Shown here one piece after another: positions 50,105 to 60,654 of a stretch of 64,000 bases of DNA; position 1 is the first letter of the stretch; each line of letters opens with the position of its first letter. The translations under genes were made by a program, and so were the position numbers. The stretch is from assembly GCA_003279055.1 (NCBI GenBank), contig QCBP01000001.1:1-64000 (forward strand), written 5' to 3'. This DNA comes from Prochlorococcus sp. AG-347-I21. GTDB taxonomy: Bacteria > Cyanobacteriota > Cyanobacteriia > PCC-6307 > Cyanobiaceae. The notes below the pieces were generated by a model. The model was not told the DNA's origin, made no database searches, and saw only the letters and a list, made by a program, of their open reading frames with translations.

Positions 50105-51454
50105 TCAGTAATTTGGCAATAGTTCTTCTTCTACATATTTAGTATGTATCCTACCCTGCTTAAATTTAGATTTGTTCAGTAATGTTAGATGAAAGTTAAT
50201 TGTTGTAGGAATACCAGTTACGGCACATTCATTTAAAGCCCTATTCATACGTTTAATTGCAGTATTACGATCTTTCCCCCAGACTATTAATTTCCCAATT
50301 AATGAGTCATAGAAAGGAGGTATTTCATAGCCTGTATACACATGACTATCCACCCTTACACCAGGGCCACCAGGAGGAAGCCACCCAGTTATTTTTCCAG
50401 GTGATGGTCGAAAATTATGAGAAGGATCTTCAGCATTGATTCTACATTCGATGGCATGACCGTTTAACTGGATATCATCCTGATTAAATTCCAAATTTGC
50501 TCCGCTTGCGATTTTAATTTGCTCAGCAATTAAATCAACTCCTGTAACCATTTCAGTAACAGGATGTTCAACTTGAATCCTAGTGTTCATCTCCATAAAA
50601 TAAAAATTATTATCATCATCAACTAAAAATTCAACTGTTCCCGCTCCTTCGTATCCGATACTTTTTGCAGCAGCAATAGCTGCGTTCCCCATTTTTTTTC
50701 TTAGCTCAGTGTTAATTGCAGGACTAGGTGACTCTTCTAATAACTTCTGATGTCTTCTTTGAACTGAACAATCTCGCTCTCCTAAATGAACAACATTACC
50801 CGACCTGTCGGCCAAAATTTGAATTTCTACATGTCTTGGCTTCTTTATAAATTTCTCCATATATAAACCGTCATTACCAAAAGCTGCTTCTGCTTCGCCT
50901 TGAGCTGCTTTAAACATTTTTTCGAGATTATCAGATTTTTCAACCAACCTCATACCTCTTCCACCTCCTCCAGCAGTCGCTTTAATAATTACTGGATAGC
51001 CAATAATATCTGCCAATTTATAAGCCTCAGCGATATTTGATAACAAGCCTTTACTACCAGGTACCGTTGGAACTCCAACGGCTTCCATAGTTTCTTTAGC
51101 TGTAGATTTATCTCCCATAGATCTAATAGCTTTAGGAGATGGGCCAATAAAAACTATGCCGTGATCGTTACACATCTCAGCAAATTTATCATTTTCAGCA
51201 AGAAATCCATAACCAGGATGAATAGCATCAACTCCTCTCGATGTAGCAGCAGCAAGTATATTTGGAATATTTAAATAACTCTTATTACTTAATGAATCTC
51301 CGACGCATACCGCCTCATCAGCAAGCTGAACATGCAATGCTTTTTTATCTACAGTACTAAAAACTGCAACGGTTGCAATACCTAGTTCTCTACAACTTCT
51401 GACAATTCGCAAAGCTATTTCTCCACGATTAGCAATTAAAACTTTTTGAACCAT
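50105..51454 (-). CDS. accC: Acetyl-CoA carboxylase biotin carboxylase subunit
   Basis: [65 protein letters not shown]. Confidence 0.96.
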   Translation of the reverse strand: MVQKVLIANRGEIALRIVRSCRELGIATVAVFSTVDKKALHVQLADEAVCVGDSLSNKSYLNIPNILAAATSRGVDAIHPGYGFLAENDKFAEMCNDHGIVFIGPSPKAIRSMGDKSTAKETMEAVGVPTVPGSKGLLSNIAEAYKLADIIGYPVIIKATAGGGGRGMRLVEKSDNLEKMFKAAQGEAEAAFGNDGLYMEKFIKKPRHVEIQILADRSGNVVHLGERDCSVQRRHQKLLEESPSPAINTELRKKMGNAAIAAAKSIGYEGAGTVEFLVDDDNNFYFMEMNTRIQVEHPVTEMVTGVDLIAEQIKIASGANLEFNQDDIQLNGHAIECRINAEDPSHNFRPSPGKITGWLPPGGPGVRVDSHVYTGYEIPPFYDSLIGKLIVWGKDRNTAIKRMNRALNECAVTGIPTTINFHLTLLNKSKFKQGRIHTKYVEEELLPNY

Positions 51455-51713
51455 TATGAAAATAAAATTGAAGAAATGAAATGACTTAAAATAAAAAATT
51501 ATTTGCCAATATGTTCAACAAAATTTTTTAGTGATCAGAGGACATTTTTTACAATACAACCTTAAACGTTATATATGTATAAATATTTTTTTTATGCAAT
51601 AGAAAAATTATACATGATATTCAAAAAACTCTTTTCGAACTAGATGCTTATATCAGCCAATAATGTATTATATTTTTAAGGTTTAGGTATCCTCAGGTTG
51701 CTGAGAACCCTTT

Positions 51714-51795
51714 GCGGATGTGGCGGAATTGGTAGACGCGCACGTCTAAGGAGCGTGTGGCTTCGGCCTTGCGAGTTCAAGTCTCGCCGTCCGCA
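51714..51795 (+). tRNA. tRNA-Leu, anticodon AAG (51748-51750)
   Basis: All arms fold by hand: acceptor GCGGATG/CGTCCGC, D-stem GCG/CGC, anticodon stem CACGT/GCGTG with loop CTAAGGA, long variable arm, T arm GCGAG-TTCAAGT-CTCGC, discriminator A; CCA not encoded. Confidence 0.93.
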
Positions 51796-51820
51796 TTTAA
51801 TGTATTCTGGTTTAACTGCA

Positions 51821-53086
51821 ATGAAAAAAAAATCAGTTGCAGTAGTTATAGTTTCCAATGGTCCTGGTGAATTAACAACATGGGTCAATCCTGTAGTGGA
51901 TGAACTTAACAGAATAAATAAATCACTATGTGATGTCGATAAACTCGATTTCGCTCTTAGGTTGGTCCTAGTTCCTTGCCCAAATGCCACTGGTAAAGAA
52001 TTTTTAGTTGCAAATTCATGGAATAAATTCGAATTAATTACAAAATCTAAGAGTTTTTGGAAATTATTAATAAAGCCACATTCTTTTGCTAGTTGGCCAA
52101 AAAAAGGGGTGGTTGTTTTCCTGGGTGGGGATCAATTTTGGAGCATTTTGTTAGCTAAAAGATTAGGTTATTTAAATATCACATATGCTGAATGGATTTC
52201 GCGATGGCCTCAATGGGCAAACAAAATTGCTGCTATGAATCTAAAAGTAAGAGAGTTTGTTCCTAAAAAATACAAATATAAATGTCAAATCATTGGCGAT
52301 TTGATGGCAGATATAAAACTTCATAGTGACATATCATTAAAAAATAAGGGGAAACACTATATTGCATTCTTGCCTGGTTCTAAAAAAGCAAAGCTCTCTG
52401 TTGGAATTCCCTTCTTCTTAGAAGTTGCAGATCATATTGCTGAAGAAAATCAAAATATAAATTTTATAATTCCCATTGCCCCAACTACTGATAAAAGTGA
52501 ATATTTATTTTTTCAAAGCAACAAAAATCCAATTGCTAAATATTACTCATCAAAAATCAAAACAATTAAAAACATCAAAGACTCAAATTTTGATTATGAA
52601 ATTGAAACATCAAAAAATACAAAAATTTACTTAATTAAGAAACATCCTTGCTATGAAATATTAAAAGAATGTGATCTTGCAATTACAACTGTGGGGGCAA
52701 ATACTGCGGAATTAGCAGCAATTACTCTTCCAATGTTAGTTGTTCTACCAACTCAACATTTAAATATGATGAATGCCTGGGATGGTATTTTTGGAGTAAT
52801 TGGGAAAATTTCATTCATAAATAGATTACTTACTTTTATAATTAAAAATTTTTATTTTAAAAAAAAGAAGTTTTTTGCTTGGCCAAATATTAAAGCAAAA
52901 AAAATGATTGTTCCTGAAATGGTAGGTAGAATTTCGCCTAGAAAAATTGCAAAAGAAGCATTATTTCTTATTAAAAATAGAGATCAATTAAAAAGTATTA
53001 AGCATAATCTACACAAAGAAAGAGGTGATAAAGGTGCTGCAGAAAAACTTGCTTCTATGATAATTAATTTAATAAAAAAACTTTAA
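51821..53086 (+). CDS. LpxB-like / glycosyltransferase-like conserved cyanobacterial protein
   Basis: MKKKSVAVVIVSNGPGELTTWVNPVVDELN, VVVFLGGDQFWSILLAKRLGY, FLPGSKKAKLSVGIPF; supplied ORF start (51698) runs through the tRNA so an internal Met is used. Confidence 0.55.
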   Translation: MKKKSVAVVIVSNGPGELTTWVNPVVDELNRINKSLCDVDKLDFALRLVLVPCPNATGKEFLVANSWNKFELITKSKSFWKLLIKPHSFASWPKKGVVVFLGGDQFWSILLAKRLGYLNITYAEWISRWPQWANKIAAMNLKVREFVPKKYKYKCQIIGDLMADIKLHSDISLKNKGKHYIAFLPGSKKAKLSVGIPFFLEVADHIAEENQNINFIIPIAPTTDKSEYLFFQSNKNPIAKYYSSKIKTIKNIKDSNFDYEIETSKNTKIYLIKKHPCYEILKECDLAITTVGANTAELAAITLPMLVVLPTQHLNMMNAWDGIFGVIGKISFINRLLTFIIKNFYFKKKKFFAWPNIKAKKMIVPEMVGRISPRKIAKEALFLIKNRDQLKSIKHNLHKERGDKGAAEKLASMIINLIKKL

Positions 53087-53089
53087 CAA

Positions 53090-54133
53090 TTACCAGGGAT
53101 CATCAATTTCAAAACTTTCTGATTTTTCATTATCTTGAACTAAATTCTGTTCATCTAGTGGTTCAACATCTAAAGTTTCAGTTGCATTTTGAATTGGTCT
53201 TTTTGAAGCTAAATTAGTAGATGATTGGTAATTTTGCTTAAAATCAATATTATTTTCTTCATCCCTTTGATTAATATTATTTTGATTATCGACCTTATCA
53301 GAATAATCATTATCCATATATAGCTTTTTTTTATTATTTATTGCCTCTGAAGAACCCTTTATTTCAACATATTCAAGTTCATCTTCATAATCATCCTCAT
53401 AATCATCTTGTTCAACTGTTTCTTCATATTCCTCGACCAAATTGTTTTGCTGTTCTGATTCCGAACCTGAAAGTAACTGATTCTCAACAGGTACAAGATT
53501 AGCTGAATATCCATTTGCTTCCCTTTCTTCCCATGAAGAACCTCCTACTCCAAGTTTCTCAAGTAATCCACTATTTAGTTGCTTTAATTTCTCTTCAGCA
53601 CCTTCATAAACAATAATCCTATCGGTACCACTACTTACAATTTCCTCAACGGGAATTTCCCAAGTACTTAAAACTCCCTCACCTAAAAGCGGAACACCAA
53701 CAGCACCCATAACAAGAGAAAGCAAATCACCAGTCTCAATATCAAAAGAAAAGCCAAGAACCCTTCCTAAAAGTTGTCCAGATTCTGTAATCACCTGACA
53801 ATTAATTACATTCCCATATCTTTCTGGAGAAAAATTATCACTTAAAGAATCTAAGGAGTCAACTAATATAACATCTCCAACTTGCTTTATACTTTCTAAA
53901 GGCATCCATTTTGGCAAGCCTGGTAAAAATCTTGTAAGTGGATTATCTCTTAATCCCAAAGCGACCACCTCTCTCCTATCGATATCAACAACAACTTCAC
54001 CAACTACGCCTAGACGCCTCCCAGTATCAGTAGTTATAACTTGCGTTCCCATTAATTCTGACCTTAACCATAAACGTTCTCTAGGAACTGAGTTAGGGAG
54101 ATTCTTATTAGCGGATGTTTTAGACAAACTCAT
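53090..54133 (-). CDS. PRC-barrel domain protein with acidic low-complexity C-terminal tail
   Basis: LMGTQVITTDTGRRLGVVGEVVVDIDRREVVALGLRD and second PRC-like NCQVITESGQLLGRVLGFSFDIETGDLLSLVMG. Confidence 0.8.
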   Translation of the reverse strand: MSLSKTSANKNLPNSVPRERLWLRSELMGTQVITTDTGRRLGVVGEVVVDIDRREVVALGLRDNPLTRFLPGLPKWMPLESIKQVGDVILVDSLDSLSDNFSPERYGNVINCQVITESGQLLGRVLGFSFDIETGDLLSLVMGAVGVPLLGEGVLSTWEIPVEEIVSSGTDRIIVYEGAEEKLKQLNSGLLEKLGVGGSSWEEREANGYSANLVPVENQLLSGSESEQQNNLVEEYEETVEQDDYEDDYEDELEYVEIKGSSEAINNKKKLYMDNDYSDKVDNQNNINQRDEENNIDFKQNYQSSTNLASKRPIQNATETLDVEPLDEQNLVQDNEKSESFEIDDPW

Positions 54134-54178
54134 AAATAACTTTTTATCATTCTGACGTATAAATTTAAAAAAGTGTGT

Positions 54179-57100
54179 TTATGCAGCATTTGGTAACCCA
54201 AGAACTTGAGTATTAGCACCTCTTGCTTGCGCAACACCAATTGTTCGTTCAGACGCACTAATCATAGGTCTTCTATGACTGACGACTATAAATTGAGCAT
54301 TTGATGACTGATTAGATATTAATTTTGATAATCTTTCAACATTTATGCCATCTAAGAAACTATCAACCTCATCTAATGCATAAAAAGGTGAAGGTTTATA
54401 CTTTTGCAAAGCAAATAAAAAACTTAAAGCAGTTAATGATTTTTCACCACCAGACATAGATGCTAATCTTCTGACATTTTTTCCCTTAGGATGAGCCACT
54501 AAAGTTAATCCTCCTTCTAAAGGAGAATTAGAATTTTCAAGTTGTAAAAAACCATCTCCATCAGATAAATTTGCAAAAATTTCTCTAAAGTGTTTATCAA
54601 CTTCTGTAAATGCTTGCATAAAAGCCTCCTGACGCATCGTAGATACAGTTTCTATTCTCAGTAATAATTCAGACCTTTCATTAGACAGAATTTCTAATTT
54701 TTCTCGCAAACCATTTAATCTCTCAATTAATTCTTCTAATTCATCAAGAGCCAACATATTAACAGGTTCTAAACTTTGTAGTTTTGCATTAATGATCGTG
54801 ATTTCTGATTGCAAAGATTCAAGACTCTTCCCTTCATATTCTCCAAACTGTGGGGAAGGATTAGGTAAATCTTTTTTAAAATTTTCTAATTTTATTTTCT
54901 CGCTCCTCATCTCTTCTTTAAGAGAATTCATATCCCTTTCAAGATATTCAAGCTTTAAAAGATAGTTATTATTTTCTTGCCTTTTATTTGAAATTGAAGA
55001 GTTTAATTCATCTCTTTTTCTTCTCAACAATCCTAAATCCTTCTCTAGAGATTTTTTTTGATTATCGAGATCTAAAAGCTCTTTTTTAAATTTATCTCTT
55101 TTTTCAATCCATTCACTATGAGCAATTGAAAGTTCTTTAATAGATTCCTGCAAGTTTTTTTCTTGTAGTAAAGTAATTTTCAATTCATTATTGATACGCT
55201 CTTTATTTAGAGCAAATTGATTCTTTTTCTCTAGTAATGAATCTCTCTCTTTAATAAGTAATTCAAGTTTTTTATCAAGATTATTAAATTCGTTATTAAA
55301 AGTTATTAATGATGATTTTTTATTTTTTTCATAACTAGCCTTTTGAATGTTTTGCAATTGATCATACTTATCATGATGAGGCTTCAATTCATTTTTTAAA
55401 TAATCTAACTCGTTAACTAATAAATTATTAGCAGTATCTACTTTATTTAATCTCGATTTACAATCTTCAATTCTTTTCATAACAGCCTTAATAGAATCTT
55501 GATTTACTTCAATTTCTTTATTATATGAAGCACAATCCTCAATTATTTGACTACGGTTATAGTTTAATTTACTAAGTTTATTATTTTTTATTGTCAAATT
55601 ATTATTTGATTCATTTAAAGCTTCTTCTATAACTAATAATCTTTCTTTTAGAGGACTATAGTCATCACTTTCATTATTAATGCCAAACCTATAAGCCAAA
55701 TCTTTATTTAACTTACTGCCTCCTGTAATGGCACCACTTGCTTCTAATAATTCACCACCTAAGGTTACCAACCTAATATTTTGCTTAGATAACCTCGCTG
55801 AAGCTAAGTCGGAAAAAACCAAAGTATCTCCAAAAACATATCGAAAAACATCTGAATAGACTTCATCAAAAGTAATTAGATTAATAGCTTTATCAATAAA
55901 ACCAATCTCCCTGTTATTTTCAAATCTTGAAACTGCATAATTCTTCTTTTGACTTTTAATTCTATTTAAAGGTAAAAAAGTTAATCTTCCCGCTTTTTTC
56001 TTTTTAAGGATTTCAATTGCTTTTGCGGCAATATGATCATTGTCAACAACAATTTGTCCGAGTCTATTTCCAGCAGCAATTTCTAATGCATATCTGTTTT
56101 TCTCACTGACCTCTCCAAGTTGAGCTACATAACCATGTATACCTTCTAAACCTGCTTCTAAGAGAATTCTTAAAGCATATGAACCTCTAGATTCGTTTAA
56201 AGCTTCCTTCCTGCTTTCGAATCTAGATAAATCCTTTTCAAGCATTAATTGCTCGTTGTTTAGCCTTGATTTAGTTTTAATTAATAAATCAATTTCATTT
56301 TTTAAAGAATTAATTTCTGAACTATTACTTGCCAAGTTTTTATTATTTATATCGAATTGCTCTTTTTTTCTTTGATTTCTCTCAAAAAGTTTCTGCTTTT
56401 CTAAATCTAAGGCATCGATCTGCGACAATATCTCGTCTTTTTGAATATTATTTTGAATTGTTTCTTCTTCAACTTTCCTTTTTTGTATTTCCAGAGGATT
56501 AATTTGATTTTTTATACTTTCAAGCTCAGCATTTAATTTGATACTTTGTTTTGAGAATTCTCCAGATTCTCCAGCCGCATCAGAAAGTTTTTTTCTAGAT
56601 AATTTATGTTTTAAAGTGAGATCATCAATTTGCAAGTTCAATTGATTTAAAAGATTATCATCAAAATTTTCTTGTCTCATCCTTTCTAACTCGATATTCC
56701 TCTTGGAGATTGCAATTTCATCTCTCTGCTTTTGTAATTTAATACCTTCTTCTTTATTCAAGTTCGATATCCTATCATGTTCTCTCAAATTAGAATTAAT
56801 ACTTCCAATATCAGAATTCACCTTTATCAATTTATCCTCTCCTTTCTCCTTAAGCTGACTAACCAGTATTTTCAAAGCATCTTCTAAGACTAATAATTCT
56901 TTATTAATAGATTCTTTTTGTTTAGTAAATAATATTTTATTTTTTTCAATTTCACTTTCTTTTTTTTCTATAGATTCAACATGCTTAACTTGCTTATCAA
57001 AAATAAGAACTTTCTCTAATTCCATTATTTGAACTAGTTTTGCCTTTAACTCTTTATATCGCTTTGCTTTTTCGCATTCTTTTTCAAGCTTATTTTTACT

Positions 57101-57769
57101 AGATTGCAATTCATTTTCTAAAATTTCACATCTTTCTTGTCTTTCAAAAACGTCATTTAATTTTGCATTAGTTTGTTCTATTCTTGTATCAAAAAGTGCG
57201 ACTCCCGCTAATTCATCAATAAGATTTCTCCTCTCCTTATTATTCATTGATACTATTCTTGTGACATCACCCTGCATAACAACATTGCTACCCTCAGGAT
57301 CCACACTAATATCTCTTAATATTCTCTGTATTTGTTGCAAGGTACATTGTTTTCCATCAGAAGTATACGTAGAAGCATAAGAACCACCTGGCATAAGCCT
57401 TAATTTTCTAGAAACCACCCATTCTTTTTGTCCTTTATGAAGAGCAATTTCTTCTTCTTCTAGTTCCAAGGGCGAAAGGTCCTCTCTGGGAGACCAATCT
57501 TGAATATTAAATTTTACCGATACAGATGTTTCAGATGACTTGCCCTCTTTAACTTTAGAGTTATTTATTAGATCTGGTAATCTTTCTGCCCTCATCCCTC
57601 TACTATTAGCTAAACCTAAACAGAATAAAATTCCATCTAAAATATTACTTTTTCCAGAACCGTTAGGGCCTGTAACCACCGTAAAACCTTCTTCAAGAGG
57701 AATTTTTACACTTCCCCCAAAAGATTTAAAATTTTCAAACTCGACCTGATTGATATGTACCAATCTCAA
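54179..57769 (-). CDS. smc: Chromosome segregation protein SMC
   Basis: VEFENFKSFGGSVKIPLEEGFTVVTGPNGSGKSNILDGI, long coiled coils, hinge GIHGYVAQLGEV..., SMSGGEKSLTALSFLFALQKYKPSPFYALDEVDSFLD. Confidence 0.95.
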   Translation of the reverse strand: MRLVHINQVEFENFKSFGGSVKIPLEEGFTVVTGPNGSGKSNILDGILFCLGLANSRGMRAERLPDLINNSKVKEGKSSETSVSVKFNIQDWSPREDLSPLELEEEEIALHKGQKEWVVSRKLRLMPGGSYASTYTSDGKQCTLQQIQRILRDISVDPEGSNVVMQGDVTRIVSMNNKERRNLIDELAGVALFDTRIEQTNAKLNDVFERQERCEILENELQSSKNKLEKECEKAKRYKELKAKLVQIMELEKVLIFDKQVKHVESIEKKESEIEKNKILFTKQKESINKELLVLEDALKILVSQLKEKGEDKLIKVNSDIGSINSNLREHDRISNLNKEEGIKLQKQRDEIAISKRNIELERMRQENFDDNLLNQLNLQIDDLTLKHKLSRKKLSDAAGESGEFSKQSIKLNAELESIKNQINPLEIQKRKVEEETIQNNIQKDEILSQIDALDLEKQKLFERNQRKKEQFDINNKNLASNSSEINSLKNEIDLLIKTKSRLNNEQLMLEKDLSRFESRKEALNESRGSYALRILLEAGLEGIHGYVAQLGEVSEKNRYALEIAAGNRLGQIVVDNDHIAAKAIEILKKKKAGRLTFLPLNRIKSQKKNYAVSRFENNREIGFIDKAINLITFDEVYSDVFRYVFGDTLVFSDLASARLSKQNIRLVTLGGELLEASGAITGGSKLNKDLAYRFGINNESDDYSPLKERLLVIEEALNESNNNLTIKNNKLSKLNYNRSQIIEDCASYNKEIEVNQDSIKAVMKRIEDCKSRLNKVDTANNLLVNELDYLKNELKPHHDKYDQLQNIQKASYEKNKKSSLITFNNEFNNLDKKLELLIKERDSLLEKKNQFALNKERINNELKITLLQEKNLQESIKELSIAHSEWIEKRDKFKKELLDLDNQKKSLEKDLGLLRRKRDELNSSISNKRQENNNYLLKLEYLERDMNSLKEEMRSEKIKLENFKKDLPNPSPQFGEYEGKSLESLQSEITIINAKLQSLEPVNMLALDELEELIERLNGLREKLEILSNERSELLLRIETVSTMRQEAFMQAFTEVDKHFREIFANLSDGDGFLQLENSNSPLEGGLTLVAHPKGKNVRRLASMSGGEKSLTALSFLFALQKYKPSPFYALDEVDSFLDGINVERLSKLISNQSSNAQFIVVSHRRPMISASERTIGVAQARGANTQVLGLPNAA

Positions 57770-57845
57770 GTCTCAATAGCTAAGTAAGAATAACTAATTT
57801 GCAAAAATTCTCAATAGAAATATTACGTTTATTTATAAATGAATA

Positions 57846-58208
57846 TTAATAATTATTGCTCAATCTACAAAAATTACCTGAAATTTCAAACAAACCATTA
57901 AGAAGTTCACCATCTAAAAGGTATCGAAAACACTGAGAGTCCAATTCATCAGTAACATTTTTAAATATCCCATGATCAATTCTTTTTACAAAACCTCGAT
58001 GTCCCGAAAGTTCATGTTCTATCCTTGATAGCCATACAAGTCTATGATTTGGCTGTTTAAAAATTTCTATAGAATCTTGATTTAATAAAGGTAGTTTTAA
58101 AAATTTCCAAGTTAAACAATCTATTCCATTTTCAACAAGAAAATCATAATGAATATCTAAAGAGTTAAAAGAATAAACTGTATGTTCAAGCAAAACCCAT
58201 TTACTCAT
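57846..58208 (-). CDS. Conserved hypothetical protein
   Basis: 120-aa ORF, SKWVLLEHTVYSFNSLDIHYDFLVENGIDCLTWKFLKLP...RLVWLSRIEHELSGHRGFVKRID. Confidence 0.6.
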   Translation of the reverse strand: MSKWVLLEHTVYSFNSLDIHYDFLVENGIDCLTWKFLKLPLLNQDSIEIFKQPNHRLVWLSRIEHELSGHRGFVKRIDHGIFKNVTDELDSQCFRYLLDGELLNGLFEISGNFCRLSNNY

Positions 58209-58291
58209 TATCTAGTTGATAAATAAATCGAATCTATTTTCAAAACAAAGTTTAGATAAAAATATATTGTCTTAAAGATGTTTCCTGTTAT

Positions 58292-58447
58292 TTAATTACT
58301 TGCATCAGGAACAAATCTTAAAGCAATGAATAACAAACTTCCAGCTCCAGCAATAGCTGCAGCTACTAATCCAAAATCTGTAGGGATTGTGCGAGATGCA
58401 AAAATTAATGATGCAAATGTAATATCCATAATGAAATTTAAACTCAT
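58292..58447 (-). CDS. 51-aa hydrophobic small protein
   Basis: Minus strand MSLNFIMDITFASLIFASRTIPTDFGLVAAAIAGAGSLLFIALRFVPDASN; TM-like. Not in ORF track. Confidence 0.55.
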   Translation of the reverse strand: MSLNFIMDITFASLIFASRTIPTDFGLVAAAIAGAGSLLFIALRFVPDASN

Positions 58448-58616
58448 TTAATAAATTCAGTAATAGCTTAACAAAACCTTCTTACAGAACAGAGTAGATA
58501 AATAAAATGTAAATAAACTTTGATATGTTTTTATTCTATATAAATCGCACAATTCTTTAGATAAGGGTTCCAAATTAAGAAATAGGGTCTAATCTAAAAA
58601 TAAATAATTTTAAATA

Positions 58617-59078
58617 ATGGAGACTTACCATCCTCCCAAAGAAGTAGAAGAAAAAGAAGATAACTCTAAACTTCCTGAAAGAGAAGTTATCTTGGAAAAA
58701 TGGTTAGTTGAAAAAATTGATAGTTTAATACCTTTAATAAAAGAAAAATGGCCTACAATTGCACAACAAACTCTTGAAGCAACAAAAGGAAGTATTGATG
58801 ATTTAGTTGAAGTAATCGCGAGCCATAGTGGAACCTCAACAATTGGAATTAAAAACCAACTATTTGACATCATTGATTCAATACGAGAAAACAATTGGGA
58901 GATATCAGAAAAAATTGAACCTATAGAAAGTCAATTAGAAGAGTTATTAGAAGAACTTAACAATACTCTAAGACCAAAAATAGAAAGTCCAATAAGAAAA
59001 AAACCATTATTATCTATTGCTATTGCGGCTGGTATTGGTTTACTAATAGGAACTATCCTAAACAGTGGCAGAAAATAG
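58617..59078 (+). CDS. DUF883/YqjD-like C-tail-anchored protein
   Basis: Helical N-part and C-terminal KKPLLSIAIAAGIGLLIGTILNSGRK typical of ElaB/YqjD-type tail anchors. Confidence 0.6.
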   Translation: METYHPPKEVEEKEDNSKLPEREVILEKWLVEKIDSLIPLIKEKWPTIAQQTLEATKGSIDDLVEVIASHSGTSTIGIKNQLFDIIDSIRENNWEISEKIEPIESQLEELLEELNNTLRPKIESPIRKKPLLSIAIAAGIGLLIGTILNSGRK

Positions 59079-59079
59079 T

Positions 59080-59466
59080 ATGGAAAAGCAAAAAAATAAA
59101 AACTTTGCAAATACCGCTTCAAGAATTTCAGCTATCGCAAGTTCAGTGATGGATTTGCACGTGAAAATAGCCCTTCAAGAAGTAGATAGAGAAAAAAGAA
59201 GATTAATTAGTGGTGGAATATTTTTGGCAATTGGATTCACATTACTACTATTAGTACTAATTTGCATCCATATTATTTTTTATCTTTTTCTTGCAAAATA
59301 CAATAACTGGAATATTGAATATAATGTATTACTGATAATATTTATCGATTTATTTCTCGCAGGCTTAAGTTTGAAGCTTGGAGGTAAACTAGCCAAAGGA
59401 CCTTATCTTCCTCAAACATTAGAGGGTTTAGGCAAGACAACAAAGGCTGTTTTAGGGAAAAAATAA
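59080..59466 (+). CDS. YqjE-like (phage holin III-like superfamily) membrane protein
   Basis: VMDLHVKIALQEVDREKRRLISGGIFLAIGFTLLLLVLICIHIIFYLFL; two TM hairpin; directly follows the YqjD-like gene. Confidence 0.6.
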   Translation: MEKQKNKNFANTASRISAIASSVMDLHVKIALQEVDREKRRLISGGIFLAIGFTLLLLVLICIHIIFYLFLAKYNNWNIEYNVLLIIFIDLFLAGLSLKLGGKLAKGPYLPQTLEGLGKTTKAVLGKK

Positions 59467-59467
59467 A

Positions 59468-60592
59468 TTACCTTATTAGATATTTAATCCATCGACAATC
59501 TATCCCTCCATTGCTAACAGGAATTTTTAATGAAGATTTCATTTTCAAATATTTTGTTAGTTTTGGATTTCCACTTAGCAGCCAAAATTCCCAACCTGAA
59601 AAATAATTTTTTAAGAAGATTCCAATTTGTTCATATAAACAAATCAATTCATCTTTATCGCCCAATTTTTTGCCGTATGGAGGATTACATATAATGACCC
59701 CAGGTTTGCATTTTAATTGGAGTTCTAAAAAATTTTTATTTATAAGTTCAATATAATTTTCGAGTCCAGCCAATGATATGTTTACATTCGCCTGCTCAAA
59801 AACCTTTTTATCAATTTCGCAGCCTATTATTTTTGGTAATTTTTTATAATTTATAATTTTATTTTTTGCCTTATTTTTTTCTACGAGATAAATATCTTTC
59901 TTAAAGTCCAACCAATTCTCAAAAAGATATACTTGATCAATATTTATGGGAACTTCAAGAAATTGGTTAACTGCCTCAATTAAAAAAGTTCCTGAGCCGC
60001 ACATAAAATCAATTAATGGAACTTTGCCATTCCATTGAGTCATATTTATCAATCCAGAAGCTAAATTTTCTTTTAATGGCGCATTTCCAACTGCTGGTCT
60101 ATAGCCTCGTTTGTGTAGGCTCTCCACACTACTTTGAAGACTGATAATTGCTTTATTATTATTTAAATGAAGATGAATTACAAAATCAGGATTATCTAGA
60201 GAAATATTTGATCTTTTATTCCAGACTGCCTGTTGCAAATCCGTTATGGAATTTTTCACTTCAAGAGCGGTGAAATGCGTATGACTTAAAGAAGATGTTC
60301 TACCAGTTACTTGAACATTGAACGTTTTTTCAAAGTGCAACCAATTTAACCAATCAAATGAATCTCTAACACCGTCATATAAAGATTGCCTGTCGTAGCA
60401 ATTAAAACTTGCAATTTCTCTATAAAATCGAAAAGCCAATCTAGAATAGAAATGAACTCTATAAAACGTTTCAAAATCACATTCAAAATTAATAAATCTT
60501 TTATGAGTATTAATATTCAAACCACCTAAATTTGAAATTTCTTCAGCTAAAGATTTCTCTAATCCCTCTGGAGCTGATGCAACTACATTCAT
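59468..60592 (-). CDS. THUMP-domain class I SAM-dependent RNA methyltransferase (RlmL/YpsC-like)
   Basis: PLKENLASGLINMTQWNGKVPLIDFMCGSGTFLIEA, IIGCEIDKKVFEQANVN, VIICNPPYGKKLGD. Confidence 0.88.
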   Translation of the reverse strand: MNVVASAPEGLEKSLAEEISNLGGLNINTHKRFINFECDFETFYRVHFYSRLAFRFYREIASFNCYDRQSLYDGVRDSFDWLNWLHFEKTFNVQVTGRTSSLSHTHFTALEVKNSITDLQQAVWNKRSNISLDNPDFVIHLHLNNNKAIISLQSSVESLHKRGYRPAVGNAPLKENLASGLINMTQWNGKVPLIDFMCGSGTFLIEAVNQFLEVPINIDQVYLFENWLDFKKDIYLVEKNKAKNKIINYKKLPKIIGCEIDKKVFEQANVNISLAGLENYIELINKNFLELQLKCKPGVIICNPPYGKKLGDKDELICLYEQIGIFLKNYFSGWEFWLLSGNPKLTKYLKMKSSLKIPVSNGGIDCRWIKYLIR

Positions 60593-60654
60593 ATACGATA
60601 AAACTTAATAAAAAAAACTATTCAATACTCATTTTGCCTGTCAGAATATAAATG

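Noticed and set aside
51692-51705. Hairpin CTCAG-GTTG-CTGAG just upstream of tRNA-Leu
   Set aside because: Could be a leader element or chance; short stem, no U-tract, not enough evidence for a feature.
51698-51820. N-terminal extension MLRTLCGCGGIGRRARLRSVWLRPCEFKSRRPHLMYSGLTA of ORF 51698-53086
   Set aside because: It is the translation of the tRNA-Leu gene; the real start is after 51795.
51676-51990. Minus-strand 104-aa ORF over the tRNA-Leu
   Set aside because: Antisense to a tRNA and to the start of a conserved gene; common tRNA-derived spurious ORF.
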